Shown: positions 17,444-24,318 of the stretch, in pieces | How the letters are laid out: the number at the start of each line of letters is the position of its first letter | Numbering within the stretch: the first letter of the stretch is position 1 | NCBI GenBank assembly: GCA_015056005.1 | Contig: SVHB01000032.1 | Location: 1-32,037 of the forward strand | Direction: 5' to 3' | Source: Clostridiales bacterium | GTDB taxonomy: Bacteria > Bacillota > Clostridia > Christensenellales > UBA1750 | Length of the DNA: 32,037 nucleotides | Notes under the pieces: model-generated | What the model was told of the DNA's origin: nothing | What the model saw: the letters and a program-made list of their open reading frames with translations, nothing else | Databases searched by the model: none | Position numbers and translations under genes: made by a program

Positions 17444-18895
17444 TTATACCTTGAGAGTCTTCCATTTATCGGTTGAGAATCGCCACATGGTGTAGAGCGA
17501 TCTCATTGACTGGTCGCAGATAAGGGCGAGCCATACGCCGATAAGACCCCAGCCAAGGCCGAATACCATGACGGCAGAGAAAATGGGACGAACGACAACA
17601 ATACCTAAGAATATGCACATTGCAACTGCCTTGGTATCGCCTGCGCCCCTGAGCGCGCCTGCGAGCACCTGCTGAGAGGACTGGAGGGGCTGGATAAGGG
17701 CTACGATCCTGAGCACCATTGCGCTCTGGGCGATAACAGCGGCTTCGGTTGTGTACATGCCTGCAAGCGGCTTTCCAAGGAAAATGAGACCCGCTGCCAT
17801 GCAAAGGGAGATTATCATGGAATAGCGCCTGCAAAGCTGGACATATGCCTTGCCCTGATCGGGACGTTTTCTGCCAAGGGACTGACCGGTAAGGGAAGTC
17901 GCGGAAATACCGAACGCCATACCGTTCATCATGGTCATGGACCAGATGTTGTTTGCTATCTGGTGAGTTGCAAACTGCTGAGTGCCAAGCGATGCTACTA
18001 CTCTGCCGAACAGGATCTGACCTATGCGCATGAAGAACTGCTCGAACATTGCGGGAAGACCGATGTTGACAATTCTTCTGAGAATGGAAAAGTCAACCTT
18101 GAACAGTTTTTTGACATTGAGCTTGAGCATATCCACGCCGCGAAGTATGACCACTATGGCGATGACGAACGCAGCAAGCCAGCCGATGACCATGCCAAGC
18201 GCCGCGCCTCTTACTCCAAGTGCGGGGCAGCCAAGATTACCGTTGATGAAAAGATAGTTGCCAACAATGTTCAGAGAGTTAGCTATAACATTATAGACCA
18301 TTGAAATTTTGGTCTTGCCGATACCGCGAAGGGCAGCCGTGATTGAAAGCGACATGACGTTTGCGGGGAAGGAGATCATGAGCACCTGCATGTAGGCAGT
18401 GCCGTTTGAAATGGTCACATCTTCCATAGCGCCCATCATAAGCACCAGCTGGCGGGCAAAGGTGTAACCGATGAACGCCATCAGTACGCCGAATATGAGC
18501 GAAATGAGCAGGCTCATATGCAGGACCTTGTTGGCTTCTTCATGATTGCCTGCGCCTTTGGCTCTGGCTATAAGGGCGGTGCAGCCGGTGTTGAACGCCT
18601 GAAATACCGCAAGCAAAAGCATTCTGGGTTGAGTGCAGTAGCCTACCGAGGCTATCGCCCATGTACCCAGAGAGCCTACCATCATGGTATCGACCATGCT
18701 GGCAAGGTGGAGCAGGAAACTTTCCACCATCGCGGGCCATGCGATGGATATGACCTGCTTTGAAGCGGCTTTGCTGTCAAAATCGTCGGGCTTGGGCGTT
18801 GACAGACCGTTTTTGATCTGTTTAACAAAAGCTACGAGCCTGTTTTCGCTCTTTTTCGCTTTGTTTTCCTGCGGGTTTATATCGGACACTCTCAT
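17444..18895 (-). CDS. MATE-family efflux transporter
   Basis: Sodium- or proton-coupled multidrug/metabolite exporter, 483 residues, with twelve predicted helices in two related halves. Typical features are the AWPAMVESFLLHLASMVDTMMVG start of the first helix pair, the INIVGNYLF-like segment (LNIVGNYLFINGNLG) and the second-half equivalent IGLPAMFEQFFMRIGQILFG. The ~45 residues before the first helix are longer and more charged than usual. GGAG precedes the ATG by 5 bases. It is monocistronic. A dyad fills the promoter spacer, suggesting repression by an unseen regulator. Substrate unknown. Confidence 0.93.
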   Translation of the reverse strand: MRVSDINPQENKAKKSENRLVAFVKQIKNGLSTPKPDDFDSKAASKQVISIAWPAMVESFLLHLASMVDTMMVGSLGTWAIASVGYCTQPRMLLLAVFQAFNTGCTALIARAKGAGNHEEANKVLHMSLLISLIFGVLMAFIGYTFARQLVLMMGAMEDVTISNGTAYMQVLMISFPANVMSLSITAALRGIGKTKISMVYNVIANSLNIVGNYLFINGNLGCPALGVRGAALGMVIGWLAAFVIAIVVILRGVDMLKLNVKKLFKVDFSILRRIVNIGLPAMFEQFFMRIGQILFGRVVASLGTQQFATHQIANNIWSMTMMNGMAFGISATSLTGQSLGRKRPDQGKAYVQLCRRYSMIISLCMAAGLIFLGKPLAGMYTTEAAVIAQSAMVLRIVALIQPLQSSQQVLAGALRGAGDTKAVAMCIFLGIVVVRPIFSAVMVFGLGWGLIGVWLALICDQSMRSLYTMWRFSTDKWKTLKV

Positions 18896-18925
18896 TCAAC
18901 TCCGATCTTTTTGTTTTATGGTTAT

Positions 18926-18954
18926 ATGTTACAACAAAAATGTTGTGATGTCAA
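18926..18954 (-). promoter_or_regulatory. Promoter of the MATE gene
   Basis: On the minus strand TTGACA (18954-18949), 17 bases and TAACAT (18931-18926). The spacer holds a dyad. Confidence 0.6.
18931..18946. promoter_or_regulatory. Candidate operator inside the MATE promoter spacer
   Basis: ACAACA-AAAA-TGTTGT is a perfect 6-bp inverted repeat lying between the -35 and -10 boxes. A protein bound there would block RNA polymerase. No regulator gene is adjacent. Confidence 0.45.
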
Positions 18955-18982
18955 CTATAAACGCAGGACATGCAAATTGTGC

Positions 18983-19011
18983 TTGACTTGTGTACGATCA
19001 TGTCATATAAT
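18983..19011 (+). promoter_or_regulatory. Promoter of the T-box/acyl-CoA ligase unit
   Basis: TTGACT (18983-18988), a 17-base spacer and TATAAT (19006-19011). Transcription should begin near 19018, inside a palindrome. Confidence 0.8.
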
Positions 19012-19029
19012 ATATGCAATTGCATATAT
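19010..19029. promoter_or_regulatory. 20-bp perfect palindrome at the transcription start
   Basis: A perfect palindrome centred between 19019 and 19020 (core ATGCAATTGCAT) starts within the -10 box and covers the expected +1. The position is that of a classical repressor site, separate from the T-box control downstream. Confidence 0.5.
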
Positions 19030-19031
19030 AA

Positions 19032-19300
19032 AAGCGATGACGGGGAAAAAGTAGTTTCCGTATGAGTCTCAAAGAGAGCGGCCGGCTGGTGAGAGGCGCG
19101 AGATGAGCGGAATACGAATACATCCCTATGAGCTCCGCACCAAACGGTTTGCCAAGTAGGCTGCGGCGGTTCCTTTCCGTTAATAAGGCTGACCTTGCTT
19201 GAGGTCTTGAGTTCGTTTGTAAAAGCAAACGAAAATATAGAGGTGGTACCGCGTAATTTCGCCCTCTGCTCGCTTGGAGCAGAGGCTTTATTTTTATCAG
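19032..19300 (+). promoter_or_regulatory. T-box riboswitch leader
   Basis: tRNA-sensing leader that lets transcription continue when an uncharged tRNA binds. Stem I has the AGTA loop-E strand (19050-19053), the helix CGTAT/ATACG (19059-19063 with 19112-19116), the lower helix GGGA/TCCC and the AGAGAG motif (19073-19078). Stem III is TTCGTTTG/CAAACGAA (19212-19233). The T-box is AGGTGGTACCGCG (19241-19253), whose TGGT would pair with a tRNA ending ACCA (discriminator A). The antiterminator pairs AGAGG (19239-19243) with CCTCT (19263-19267), which competes with the terminator. The specifier, after GAA at 19116-19118, reads TAC (Tyr) or, with a one-base spacer, ACA (Thr). It controls the ligase gene 13 bases downstream. 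Confidence 0.93.
19263..19295 (+). terminator. Attenuator terminator of the T-box
   Basis: Stem CCTCTGCTC/GAGCAGAGG with a five-base loop, followed by CTTTATTTTT. Its left arm is shared with the antiterminator, so the two folds exclude each other. Confidence 0.9.
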
Positions 19301-19312
19301 GAGGAAGAACAA

Positions 19313-20956
19313 ATGCCCATTACCGACATCCTTGAAAGAAATGCCAGTCTCTATGGCGAAGAGACTGCTATAGTTGAAATAAATCCCGAGAAGAACGGCC
19401 CCAGGATCGATGACTGGACCGAATATGCGCTCGTTGAGACTGCGCCCGAGGATCCTTACCGCAGAGAGCTTTCGTGGGAGGATTTTGACAGGCGTGCCAA
19501 CAGGTTCGCGCATCTCCTGCTTGCAAACGGCGTCAAAAAAGGCGATAAGGTCGGCATATTGCTGATGAACTGCCTTGAATGGCTGCCCATCTATTTCGGC
19601 ACATTAAAGGCGGGCGCTCTTGCCGTTCCGCTCAACTACCGCTATACCTCCGACGAGATCAAATACTGCCTCGACCTTGCCGATGTTTCCGTGCTCATAT
19701 TCGGCAGAGAGTTTTTGGAGCGCGTTGAAGCCATCAAGGACGAAATGCCCAAGGTCAAAAAGCTCTACTATGTCGGCAGCGTTTGCCCCGATTTTGCCGA
19801 CAGCTATTATCAGATGATGTCCTTCTGCTCCAGCAGAAAGCCGAGGGTGGAGATAACTGACGAGGATTATGCCGCGATCTACTTCTCTTCCGGAACGACC
19901 GGCTTCCCCAAGGCTATTCTTCACAAGCATAAGGCGCTAATGCATTCCGCAGCCTGCGAGCAGGCTCATCATCAGCAGAGCAGGGAAGACTGCTTCCTTT
20001 GCATGCCCCCGCTTTATCATACCGGCGCAAAAATGCACTGGTTCGGCAGCCTTCTTGCGGGCAGCAAGGCCGTTCTGCTGCGCGGTATCAGCCCTCAGTG
20101 GATCATGCAGGTCATCTCCGAGGAAAAATGCTCCATCGTCTGGCTGCTCGTTCCCTGGGCTCAGGATATACTTGACGCGATCGACAGCGGCAAAATTACC
20201 CTTTCCGATTATGAACTTGCCCAGTGGAGGCTCATGCATATCGGCGCTCAGCCCGTTCCGCCCAGCCTTATCCACAGATGGCAGAAAATATTCCCCGGTC
20301 AGCAGTATGACACCAACTACGGCCTTTCCGAATCCATCGGCCCCGGCTGCGTGCATCTGGGTATGGAAAACATCCACAAGGTCGGCGCTATCGGTGTTTC
20401 CGGCTACGGCTGGGAGACCAAGGTCGTTGACGGCGCTTTCAATGAAGTACCAAACGGCGACGTAGGCGAACTTGCGGTCAAAGGCCCCGGCGTTATGACC
20501 TGCTACTATAAGGATGAAAAAGCTACCGCCGATGTTATGCGCGGCGATTGGCTCCTGACCGGCGATATGGCAAGGATCGACGAAGACGGTTTCATCTGGC
20601 TCGTTGACCGCGCAAAGGACGTTATCATTACCGGCGGCGAAAATATCTATCCTGTTCAGATCGAAGACTTCCTGCGCGCATATGATAAGATCAAGGATGT
20701 TGCCGTTATCGGTCGTCCCAACGCACGCCTTGGCGAGATCACCGCTGCCATTATCGAGATCAAGGAAGGCATGACCTGCACCGAGGAAGAGATCAGAGAG
20801 TTCTGCATGGATCTTCCCAGATACAAGCGCCCCAGAGAGATCATCTTCGATGTTGTTCCCAGAAATCCCACCGGCAAGATCGAAAAGCCCAAGCTCAGGC
20901 AGAAATACGGCAGCCATGCAATCGTAGCTCAGCAGACCAACAGCGCAAACGACTAA
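19313..20956 (+). CDS. AMP-forming acyl/aryl-CoA ligase under T-box control
   Basis: ANL-superfamily adenylating enzyme of 547 residues that would activate a carboxylic acid with ATP and join it to CoA. All core motifs are present: SSGTTGFPK starting at residue 192, NYGLSES, LTGDMARIDEDGF, DRAKDVIITGGENIYP and the A10 lysine in NPTGKIEK (about Lys522). Between the N-terminal ETAIV and LSWEDFDRRAN lies an extra acidic stretch of about 25 residues. GGAGGA precedes the ATG by 8 bases; an upstream in-frame ATG (19274) falls inside the terminator hairpin and is rejected. T-box control implies that an amino acid governs its expression. A product of aromatic amino acid fermentation is one possible substrate (inference). 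Confidence 0.92.
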   Translation: MPITDILERNASLYGEETAIVEINPEKNGPRIDDWTEYALVETAPEDPYRRELSWEDFDRRANRFAHLLLANGVKKGDKVGILLMNCLEWLPIYFGTLKAGALAVPLNYRYTSDEIKYCLDLADVSVLIFGREFLERVEAIKDEMPKVKKLYYVGSVCPDFADSYYQMMSFCSSRKPRVEITDEDYAAIYFSSGTTGFPKAILHKHKALMHSAACEQAHHQQSREDCFLCMPPLYHTGAKMHWFGSLLAGSKAVLLRGISPQWIMQVISEEKCSIVWLLVPWAQDILDAIDSGKITLSDYELAQWRLMHIGAQPVPPSLIHRWQKIFPGQQYDTNYGLSESIGPGCVHLGMENIHKVGAIGVSGYGWETKVVDGAFNEVPNGDVGELAVKGPGVMTCYYKDEKATADVMRGDWLLTGDMARIDEDGFIWLVDRAKDVIITGGENIYPVQIEDFLRAYDKIKDVAVIGRPNARLGEITAAIIEIKEGMTCTEEEIREFCMDLPRYKRPREIIFDVVPRNPTGKIEKPKLRQKYGSHAIVAQQTNSAND

Positions 20957-20969
20957 AATATCAAATATC

Positions 20970-21003
20970 AAATATCCGAAGCAAAACGCTTCGGATATTT
21001 TTT
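20970..21003 (+). terminator. Terminator of the acyl-CoA ligase gene
   Basis: 13-bp perfect stem (AAATATCCGAAGC with GCTTCGGATATTT), five-base loop, TTTTTT tail. Three AAATATC copies in tandem lie at 20956-20976, partly inside the left arm. Confidence 0.92.
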
Positions 21004-21016
21004 GTGCTGAAAATTA

Positions 21017-21045
21017 TTGACAAACGATAATTCATGTGGTATCTT
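21017..21045 (+). promoter_or_regulatory. Promoter of the DUF2975/HTH/lipoprotein operon
   Basis: TTGACA (21017-21022), 17 bases and TATCTT (21040-21045), with TG one base before the -10. It is bracketed by an inverted repeat. Confidence 0.6.
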
Positions 21046-21062
21046 GAAATTGAAATTATCGT
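21024..21062. repeat. Inverted repeat flanking the -10 region
   Basis: ACGATAATT (21024-21032) and its exact complement AATTATCGT (21054-21062), 30 bases apart start to start, or about three helical turns. It could bind a looping dimer, possibly the HTH protein of the operon. Confidence 0.4.
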
Positions 21063-21085
21063 AAAACAATAATAGAGGACTTTGT

Positions 21086-22048
21086 ATGAAAAGAAAATTG
21101 TATGTTTTTTTGTTGGTGATCATATCCGCAGCGGCGCTTGCATTTGCGTTTTTGGGTGCAGGCGGCGTTGTATCCCAAGCTGCCGCATTTCCTTTTGAGC
21201 AGATCGCTTGGCTGCTTCGTAATATGTCCCTCAGCGGTAGTGTCGGCAATGCTGCGGCGATCATTCTGTACTGTGCGATCTCAATAGCTCCATGCGCATA
21301 TCTTCCCTATGCCTATATCAGGAAAAGGCTCTATGTCGAAGATATTTGCCTTCCCGCTATCAGCATACTGATATTTATATCAATATATCTTATGATAAAT
21401 CCGGCATATATAACTGCTGCTTTGGGCAGCGCCGCGGGCGGTATGGTTGGGCGTGCTTTGCTTGGCGGGAGCGTATATGCTCTTTTCATTGCCTATGCGG
21501 TAAGCAGGCTCATGCGCGCTTTCAAAACAAGCAAGGCGATCGACCTTTATAAAAGCCTTTATGTGTTTGCAGGGTTTATCGGTATAGTGTTTGCGGGTTG
21601 CGCATTCGGTGTGTGCGTGAGCGATTTTCTGTCCTCGATAAGCTCTGTAAAAGCTTCAAACACCATGCCCGGGCTTAAACTCATGCCGACATATATTTTC
21701 ATTGGCCTTTCCATGGTAGTAGACATCGTACCGCTTGTTTTTGATATCATAATAGTTGTAATGGCTATGGATATACTTGAAAAGCTAAAAAAGGATCGCT
21801 TTGATGAAAGCATACCCGATGACGCAAAACGCATTTCAGGGTTATGCGCAGGATTTTTAAGCATTTCTCTCTTTTTGAATGCCGGAATCTATATTCTTCA
21901 GCTGATATATGCAAAACAGCTGTATGTGATAGATGCAAATATCGGCTTGCCGCTTGTTTCCATAGCTTTTGTGCTCTGCGTGATGCTGCTTTCGTTTTAT
22001 ATTCGCGAAAACAAGCAGCTCAAGGACGAAAACGACGGATTTATCTGA
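21086..22048 (+). CDS. Multi-pass membrane protein with DUF2975-like C-terminal region
   Basis: 320-residue integral membrane protein with about eight hydrophobic segments and no catalytic motif. The last third (a helix pair ending in ENKQLKDENDGFI) resembles DUF2975 proteins such as B. subtilis YoaS, which end in a similar lysine/glutamate-END motif. As with that family, a small YozG-like HTH gene follows at once, here after 8 bases. At 320 residues it is roughly twice the usual DUF2975 length, with four extra helices at the N-terminus. GAGG precedes the ATG. Function is unknown; a sensing role with the HTH protein is inferred from gene pairing. Confidence 0.75.
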   Translation: MKRKLYVFLLVIISAAALAFAFLGAGGVVSQAAAFPFEQIAWLLRNMSLSGSVGNAAAIILYCAISIAPCAYLPYAYIRKRLYVEDICLPAISILIFISIYLMINPAYITAALGSAAGGMVGRALLGGSVYALFIAYAVSRLMRAFKTSKAIDLYKSLYVFAGFIGIVFAGCAFGVCVSDFLSSISSVKASNTMPGLKLMPTYIFIGLSMVVDIVPLVFDIIIVVMAMDILEKLKKDRFDESIPDDAKRISGLCAGFLSISLFLNAGIYILQLIYAKQLYVIDANIGLPLVSIAFVLCVMLLSFYIRENKQLKDENDGFI

Positions 22049-22056
22049 GGTGTATT

Positions 22057-22284
22057 ATGGCAATAAAGGTACACTTAGAAGAGATATTGAAAGAGCGCAG
22101 AATTACCTCAAAGGAGCTTTGCTCTCATATCGGGATAACGGAAGCAAATCTGTCTATCCTGAGAAGCGGCAAGGCAAAGGGCGTCAGGTTTTCGACTATC
22201 AACAAAATTTGTTTTTACCTGAATTGTGATGTGGGAGATATCCTTAAATTCGATGGCAACCCGGAGGCGGATGATGAAGAATAA
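22057..22284 (+). CDS. YozG-like Cro/C1-type HTH regulator
   Basis: 75-residue single-domain DNA-binding protein. The helix-turn-helix is clear: LKERRITSKELCSHIGITEA then NLSILRSGKAKGVRFSTINK, ending CDVGDILKF. It matches the HTH_26/YozG group that partners DUF2975 membrane proteins. GAGGTG overlapping the stop of the previous gene sets the ATG at 22057; longer in-frame starts lie inside that gene and are rejected. Its end overlaps the lipoprotein start by 11 bases. It may bind the inverted repeat at 21024-21062. Confidence 0.88.
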   Translation: MAIKVHLEEILKERRITSKELCSHIGITEANLSILRSGKAKGVRFSTINKICFYLNCDVGDILKFDGNPEADDEE

Positions 22285-23197
22285 ATTGCTTTTATTATTG
22301 CTTGTAATGATCGTTATGACAACTTGTGCCTGCAGCCTTGCAGACCCAGATGCACAGGAAAACAAGGCGCGCGATACGCTCATCGGAGTATATGTGACGT
22401 ATGAGCATCTTGATCTTTTTGATAATGAAAAATATATACAGGATAACCTTGATAATTTGATCGCGGGAAAGGAAATGGGCGGCAATACTTTTGATTATCA
22501 GGGAAAACTGTATGCCGAGCTGATACAAAGAGAATTGACCGATAAAAACGGGAATAAAAAATATATGACAGAATACAGCTTTGAGGGCTTTGGCGGCATG
22601 GAGTTTTTCGTTCCTCTTTATAACGATCAGGATGGAGATTATTACGCAAGCACTCAAAGCGACGGTATAAGCGACGCCAAAATGCATGTAAAATCAACCG
22701 ATGAAGGTGATTTTATAGAGCTTTCCGGCACGATATATTTTGAAGCAGACAAAAAGGACAGAACTTTTTATATGAACCCTGTATATCAGCAGGCAGACGG
22801 AAAAGTGTATGCGGTGACGGGAAACGGTATGTCGATGAACTGCGACGGCTCGGGGGTCAGCTCCTCAACCAAGCTTGAAGAAAAGCTCACCCAAAACGAT
22901 AACGGAAACGTGTCGGGCAGGGGAGCCGCTATCGAGATCACCTTAACGAGCATCGACCGCCCAAAGGGAGCCGAAATCGTATTTATGGACAAGGAAGACA
23001 ATGAGATAAAAAGCATGGAAGTGGATTTCGGTGAGCTTTCAGATACCATAGATGTTCCTGATTCTGCTGAATATATTGTTGTAAAACAAAATGAAAGCAT
23101 AGCTGCATACGACAGAAACGAGGAATATATTTCTCTGTTTATCCCCTTGGATAACGGTATTTGCGCCCAAAGGGATATAAAAACTGTTTGGAAATAA
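22274..23197 (+). CDS. Uncharacterised lipoprotein
   Basis: 307-residue exported protein. The hydrophobic leader KNKLLLLLLVMIVMTTCAC is a probable lipoprotein signal with Cys at 17 or 19. The mature part is acidic, rich in Tyr, Asp and Gly, and likely beta-sheet. No family was recognised. GGAGG lies 6 bases before the ATG at 22274 (3 before the ATG at 22271). The gene overlaps the HTH gene and ends the operon; a terminator follows at 23277. A role at the cell surface linked to the membrane protein two genes upstream is inference. Confidence 0.78.
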   Translation: MKNKLLLLLLVMIVMTTCACSLADPDAQENKARDTLIGVYVTYEHLDLFDNEKYIQDNLDNLIAGKEMGGNTFDYQGKLYAELIQRELTDKNGNKKYMTEYSFEGFGGMEFFVPLYNDQDGDYYASTQSDGISDAKMHVKSTDEGDFIELSGTIYFEADKKDRTFYMNPVYQQADGKVYAVTGNGMSMNCDGSGVSSSTKLEEKLTQNDNGNVSGRGAAIEITLTSIDRPKGAEIVFMDKEDNEIKSMEVDFGELSDTIDVPDSAEYIVVKQNESIAAYDRNEEYISLFIPLDNGICAQRDIKTVWK

Positions 23198-23276
23198 GCA
23201 GATCGGTTTTTTAGGATGTAATTGACGATGATATTGAAATAACACTACGCACACTGCAATTTACGACTTTGTTTTG

Positions 23277-23306
23277 CGCTGCGGCTTTTTTGCCGCAGCG
23301 TTTTTT
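23277..23306 (+). terminator. Terminator after the lipoprotein gene
   Basis: Perfect 9-bp GC-rich stem CGCTGCGGC/GCCGCAGCG, loop TTTTTT, tail TTTTTT. Between 23198 and 23276 nothing else is evident. Confidence 0.9.
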
Positions 23307-23352
23307 GTTGTGATATTACCGCGAGCCTGCTTTATATCTGCTTTGCGGTGTG

Positions 23353-23381
23353 TTGACAAAATGAATACTTCGTGTTACGAT
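23353..23381 (+). promoter_or_regulatory. Promoter of the PadR operon
   Basis: TTGACA (23353-23358), 17 bases and TACGAT (23376-23381), with an extended -10 TG. The start codon is 25 bases downstream. Confidence 0.7.
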
Positions 23382-23386
23382 GTATT
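23364..23386. promoter_or_regulatory. Candidate PadR operator
   Basis: A 23-bp dyad centred at 23375: AATAC.TCGT...ACGA.GTATT, nine matching positions in each arm. It covers the -10 box, and the ATAC/GTAT ends resemble known PadR sites. It would give autorepression. Confidence 0.55.
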
Positions 23387-23405
23387 GCGTGACGGGAGGT
23401 ATGAT

Positions 23406-23726
23406 ATGGATATTCAGCTGAAACGAGGTCTTCTGGAAGTCTGTGTATTGGCAGCGATCAAAAACGAGGATTCCTACGGTTATAAGATCATAAAAGACAT
23501 GAAGCCGTATATCGAGCTTTCCGAATCGACCCTGTATACCATCCTGAAACGCTTGGAAGCATCTGAAATGCTCACTGTTTATTCGATGGAGCACGGAGGA
23601 AGGCTTAGAAAGTATTATCGCATTACCGATTTGGGGCGCAGGCGTATTGAGGACTTCAGGCAGGAATGGAAAGAAATGCTGGCTATATATCGATTCGTGA
23701 CCAAGGAGGATGAGGGCAATGAGTAA
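23406..23726 (+). CDS. PadR-family transcriptional regulator
   Basis: 106-residue winged-helix regulator. It has the PadR signature: an N-terminal RGLLEVCVLAAI, the SYGYKIIKDM segment, STLYTILKRLEASEML recognition helix and the wing with RKYYRITDLGRRRI. The start at 23406 has GGGAGG 6 bases upstream; the longer frame runs back through the terminator and promoter and is not real. It heads the operon with DUF1700 and DUF4097 genes and overlaps the DUF1700 start by 8 bases. It probably represses its own operon through the dyad at 23364-23386. The inducing signal is unknown. Confidence 0.93.
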   Translation: MDIQLKRGLLEVCVLAAIKNEDSYGYKIIKDMKPYIELSESTLYTILKRLEASEMLTVYSMEHGGRLRKYYRITDLGRRRIEDFRQEWKEMLAIYRFVTKEDEGNE

Positions 23727-24318
23727 AAAAGAATTTCTTGCGCAGCTGCGCAAAGGATTATCGGGATTGCCTAAAGAGGATATTGAGGAACGCTTAGCGT
23801 TTTACAGCGAAATGATAGAAGATAGGATGGAGGAAGGTCTTTCTCAGGAGGAAGCGGTTATGGCGGCAGGTGATGCAGCTGAGATCGCGGCGCAGATAGT
23901 GGCAGATACGCCCCTTTTAAAAATCGCAAAGGAAAGGATCAGACCCCAAAGGCGGCTGAATTCATGGGAAGTCGTGCTTTTGGCGCTTGGTTCTCCTATA
24001 TGGCTTTCCTTGGGCATTGCTGCAGCTGCCGTGGTTTTCTCTCTCTATTTATCATTCTGGGCTGTGATAATTTCCTTGTGGGCGGTTTTTGCCTCGTTTG
24101 CTGTTTGTGCTGTTGGCGGTATTCTTGCATGTGTCGTATTTATCGCAGGCGGTAAAAATGCTTCCGGTTTTGCTATGCTTGCAGCAGGTATTATTTGTTC
24201 GGGCTTTTCCATCCTAATGTTTATGGGATGCAGGGCAGCAACAAAAGGGACTTTGAAACTCACAAAGAAAACGGCAATATGGGTGAAGGATCGCTTTATC
24301 GGGAGGGAGGAAGCTTAA
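23719..24318 (+). CDS. DUF1700-family membrane protein
   Basis: 199-residue protein typical of the DUF1700/HAAS group that follows PadR genes. The N-terminal cytoplasmic helical domain (KKEFLAQLRKGLSGLPKEDIEERLAFYSEM) is followed by EGLSQEEAVMAAGD. Three or four membrane helices occupy residues ~80-175. The ATG at 23719 is used because AGGAGG lies 9 bases upstream; an ATG at 23710 is too close. It overlaps the PadR stop, and its own stop overlaps the next ATG (TAATG). Function is unknown beyond its constant association with PadR and DUF4097 partners. Confidence 0.9.
   Translation: MSKKEFLAQLRKGLSGLPKEDIEERLAFYSEMIEDRMEEGLSQEEAVMAAGDAAEIAAQIVADTPLLKIAKERIRPQRRLNSWEVVLLALGSPIWLSLGIAAAAVVFSLYLSFWAVIISLWAVFASFAVCAVGGILACVVFIAGGKNASGFAMLAAGIICSGFSILMFMGCRAATKGTLKLTKKTAIWVKDRFIGREEA

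Noticed and set aside
19274-19312. Upstream in-frame ATG extension of the CoA ligase
   Set aside because: It starts inside the attenuator hairpin loop and lacks an RBS, while the ATG at 19313 has GGAGGA.
19937-20971. 344-residue open frame on the minus strand opposite the CoA ligase
   Set aside because: The plus strand carries all ANL motifs, an RBS and a T-box. The antisense frame has no recognisable domain and crosses the ligase terminator.
20956-20976. Three tandem AAATATC copies as a repeat element or CRISPR-like array
   Set aside because: The units are 7 bases without spacers and partly form the terminator arm.
23274-23405. N-terminal extension of PadR
   Set aside because: The frame is open but runs through a terminator and the promoter; the RBS sets the start at 23406.
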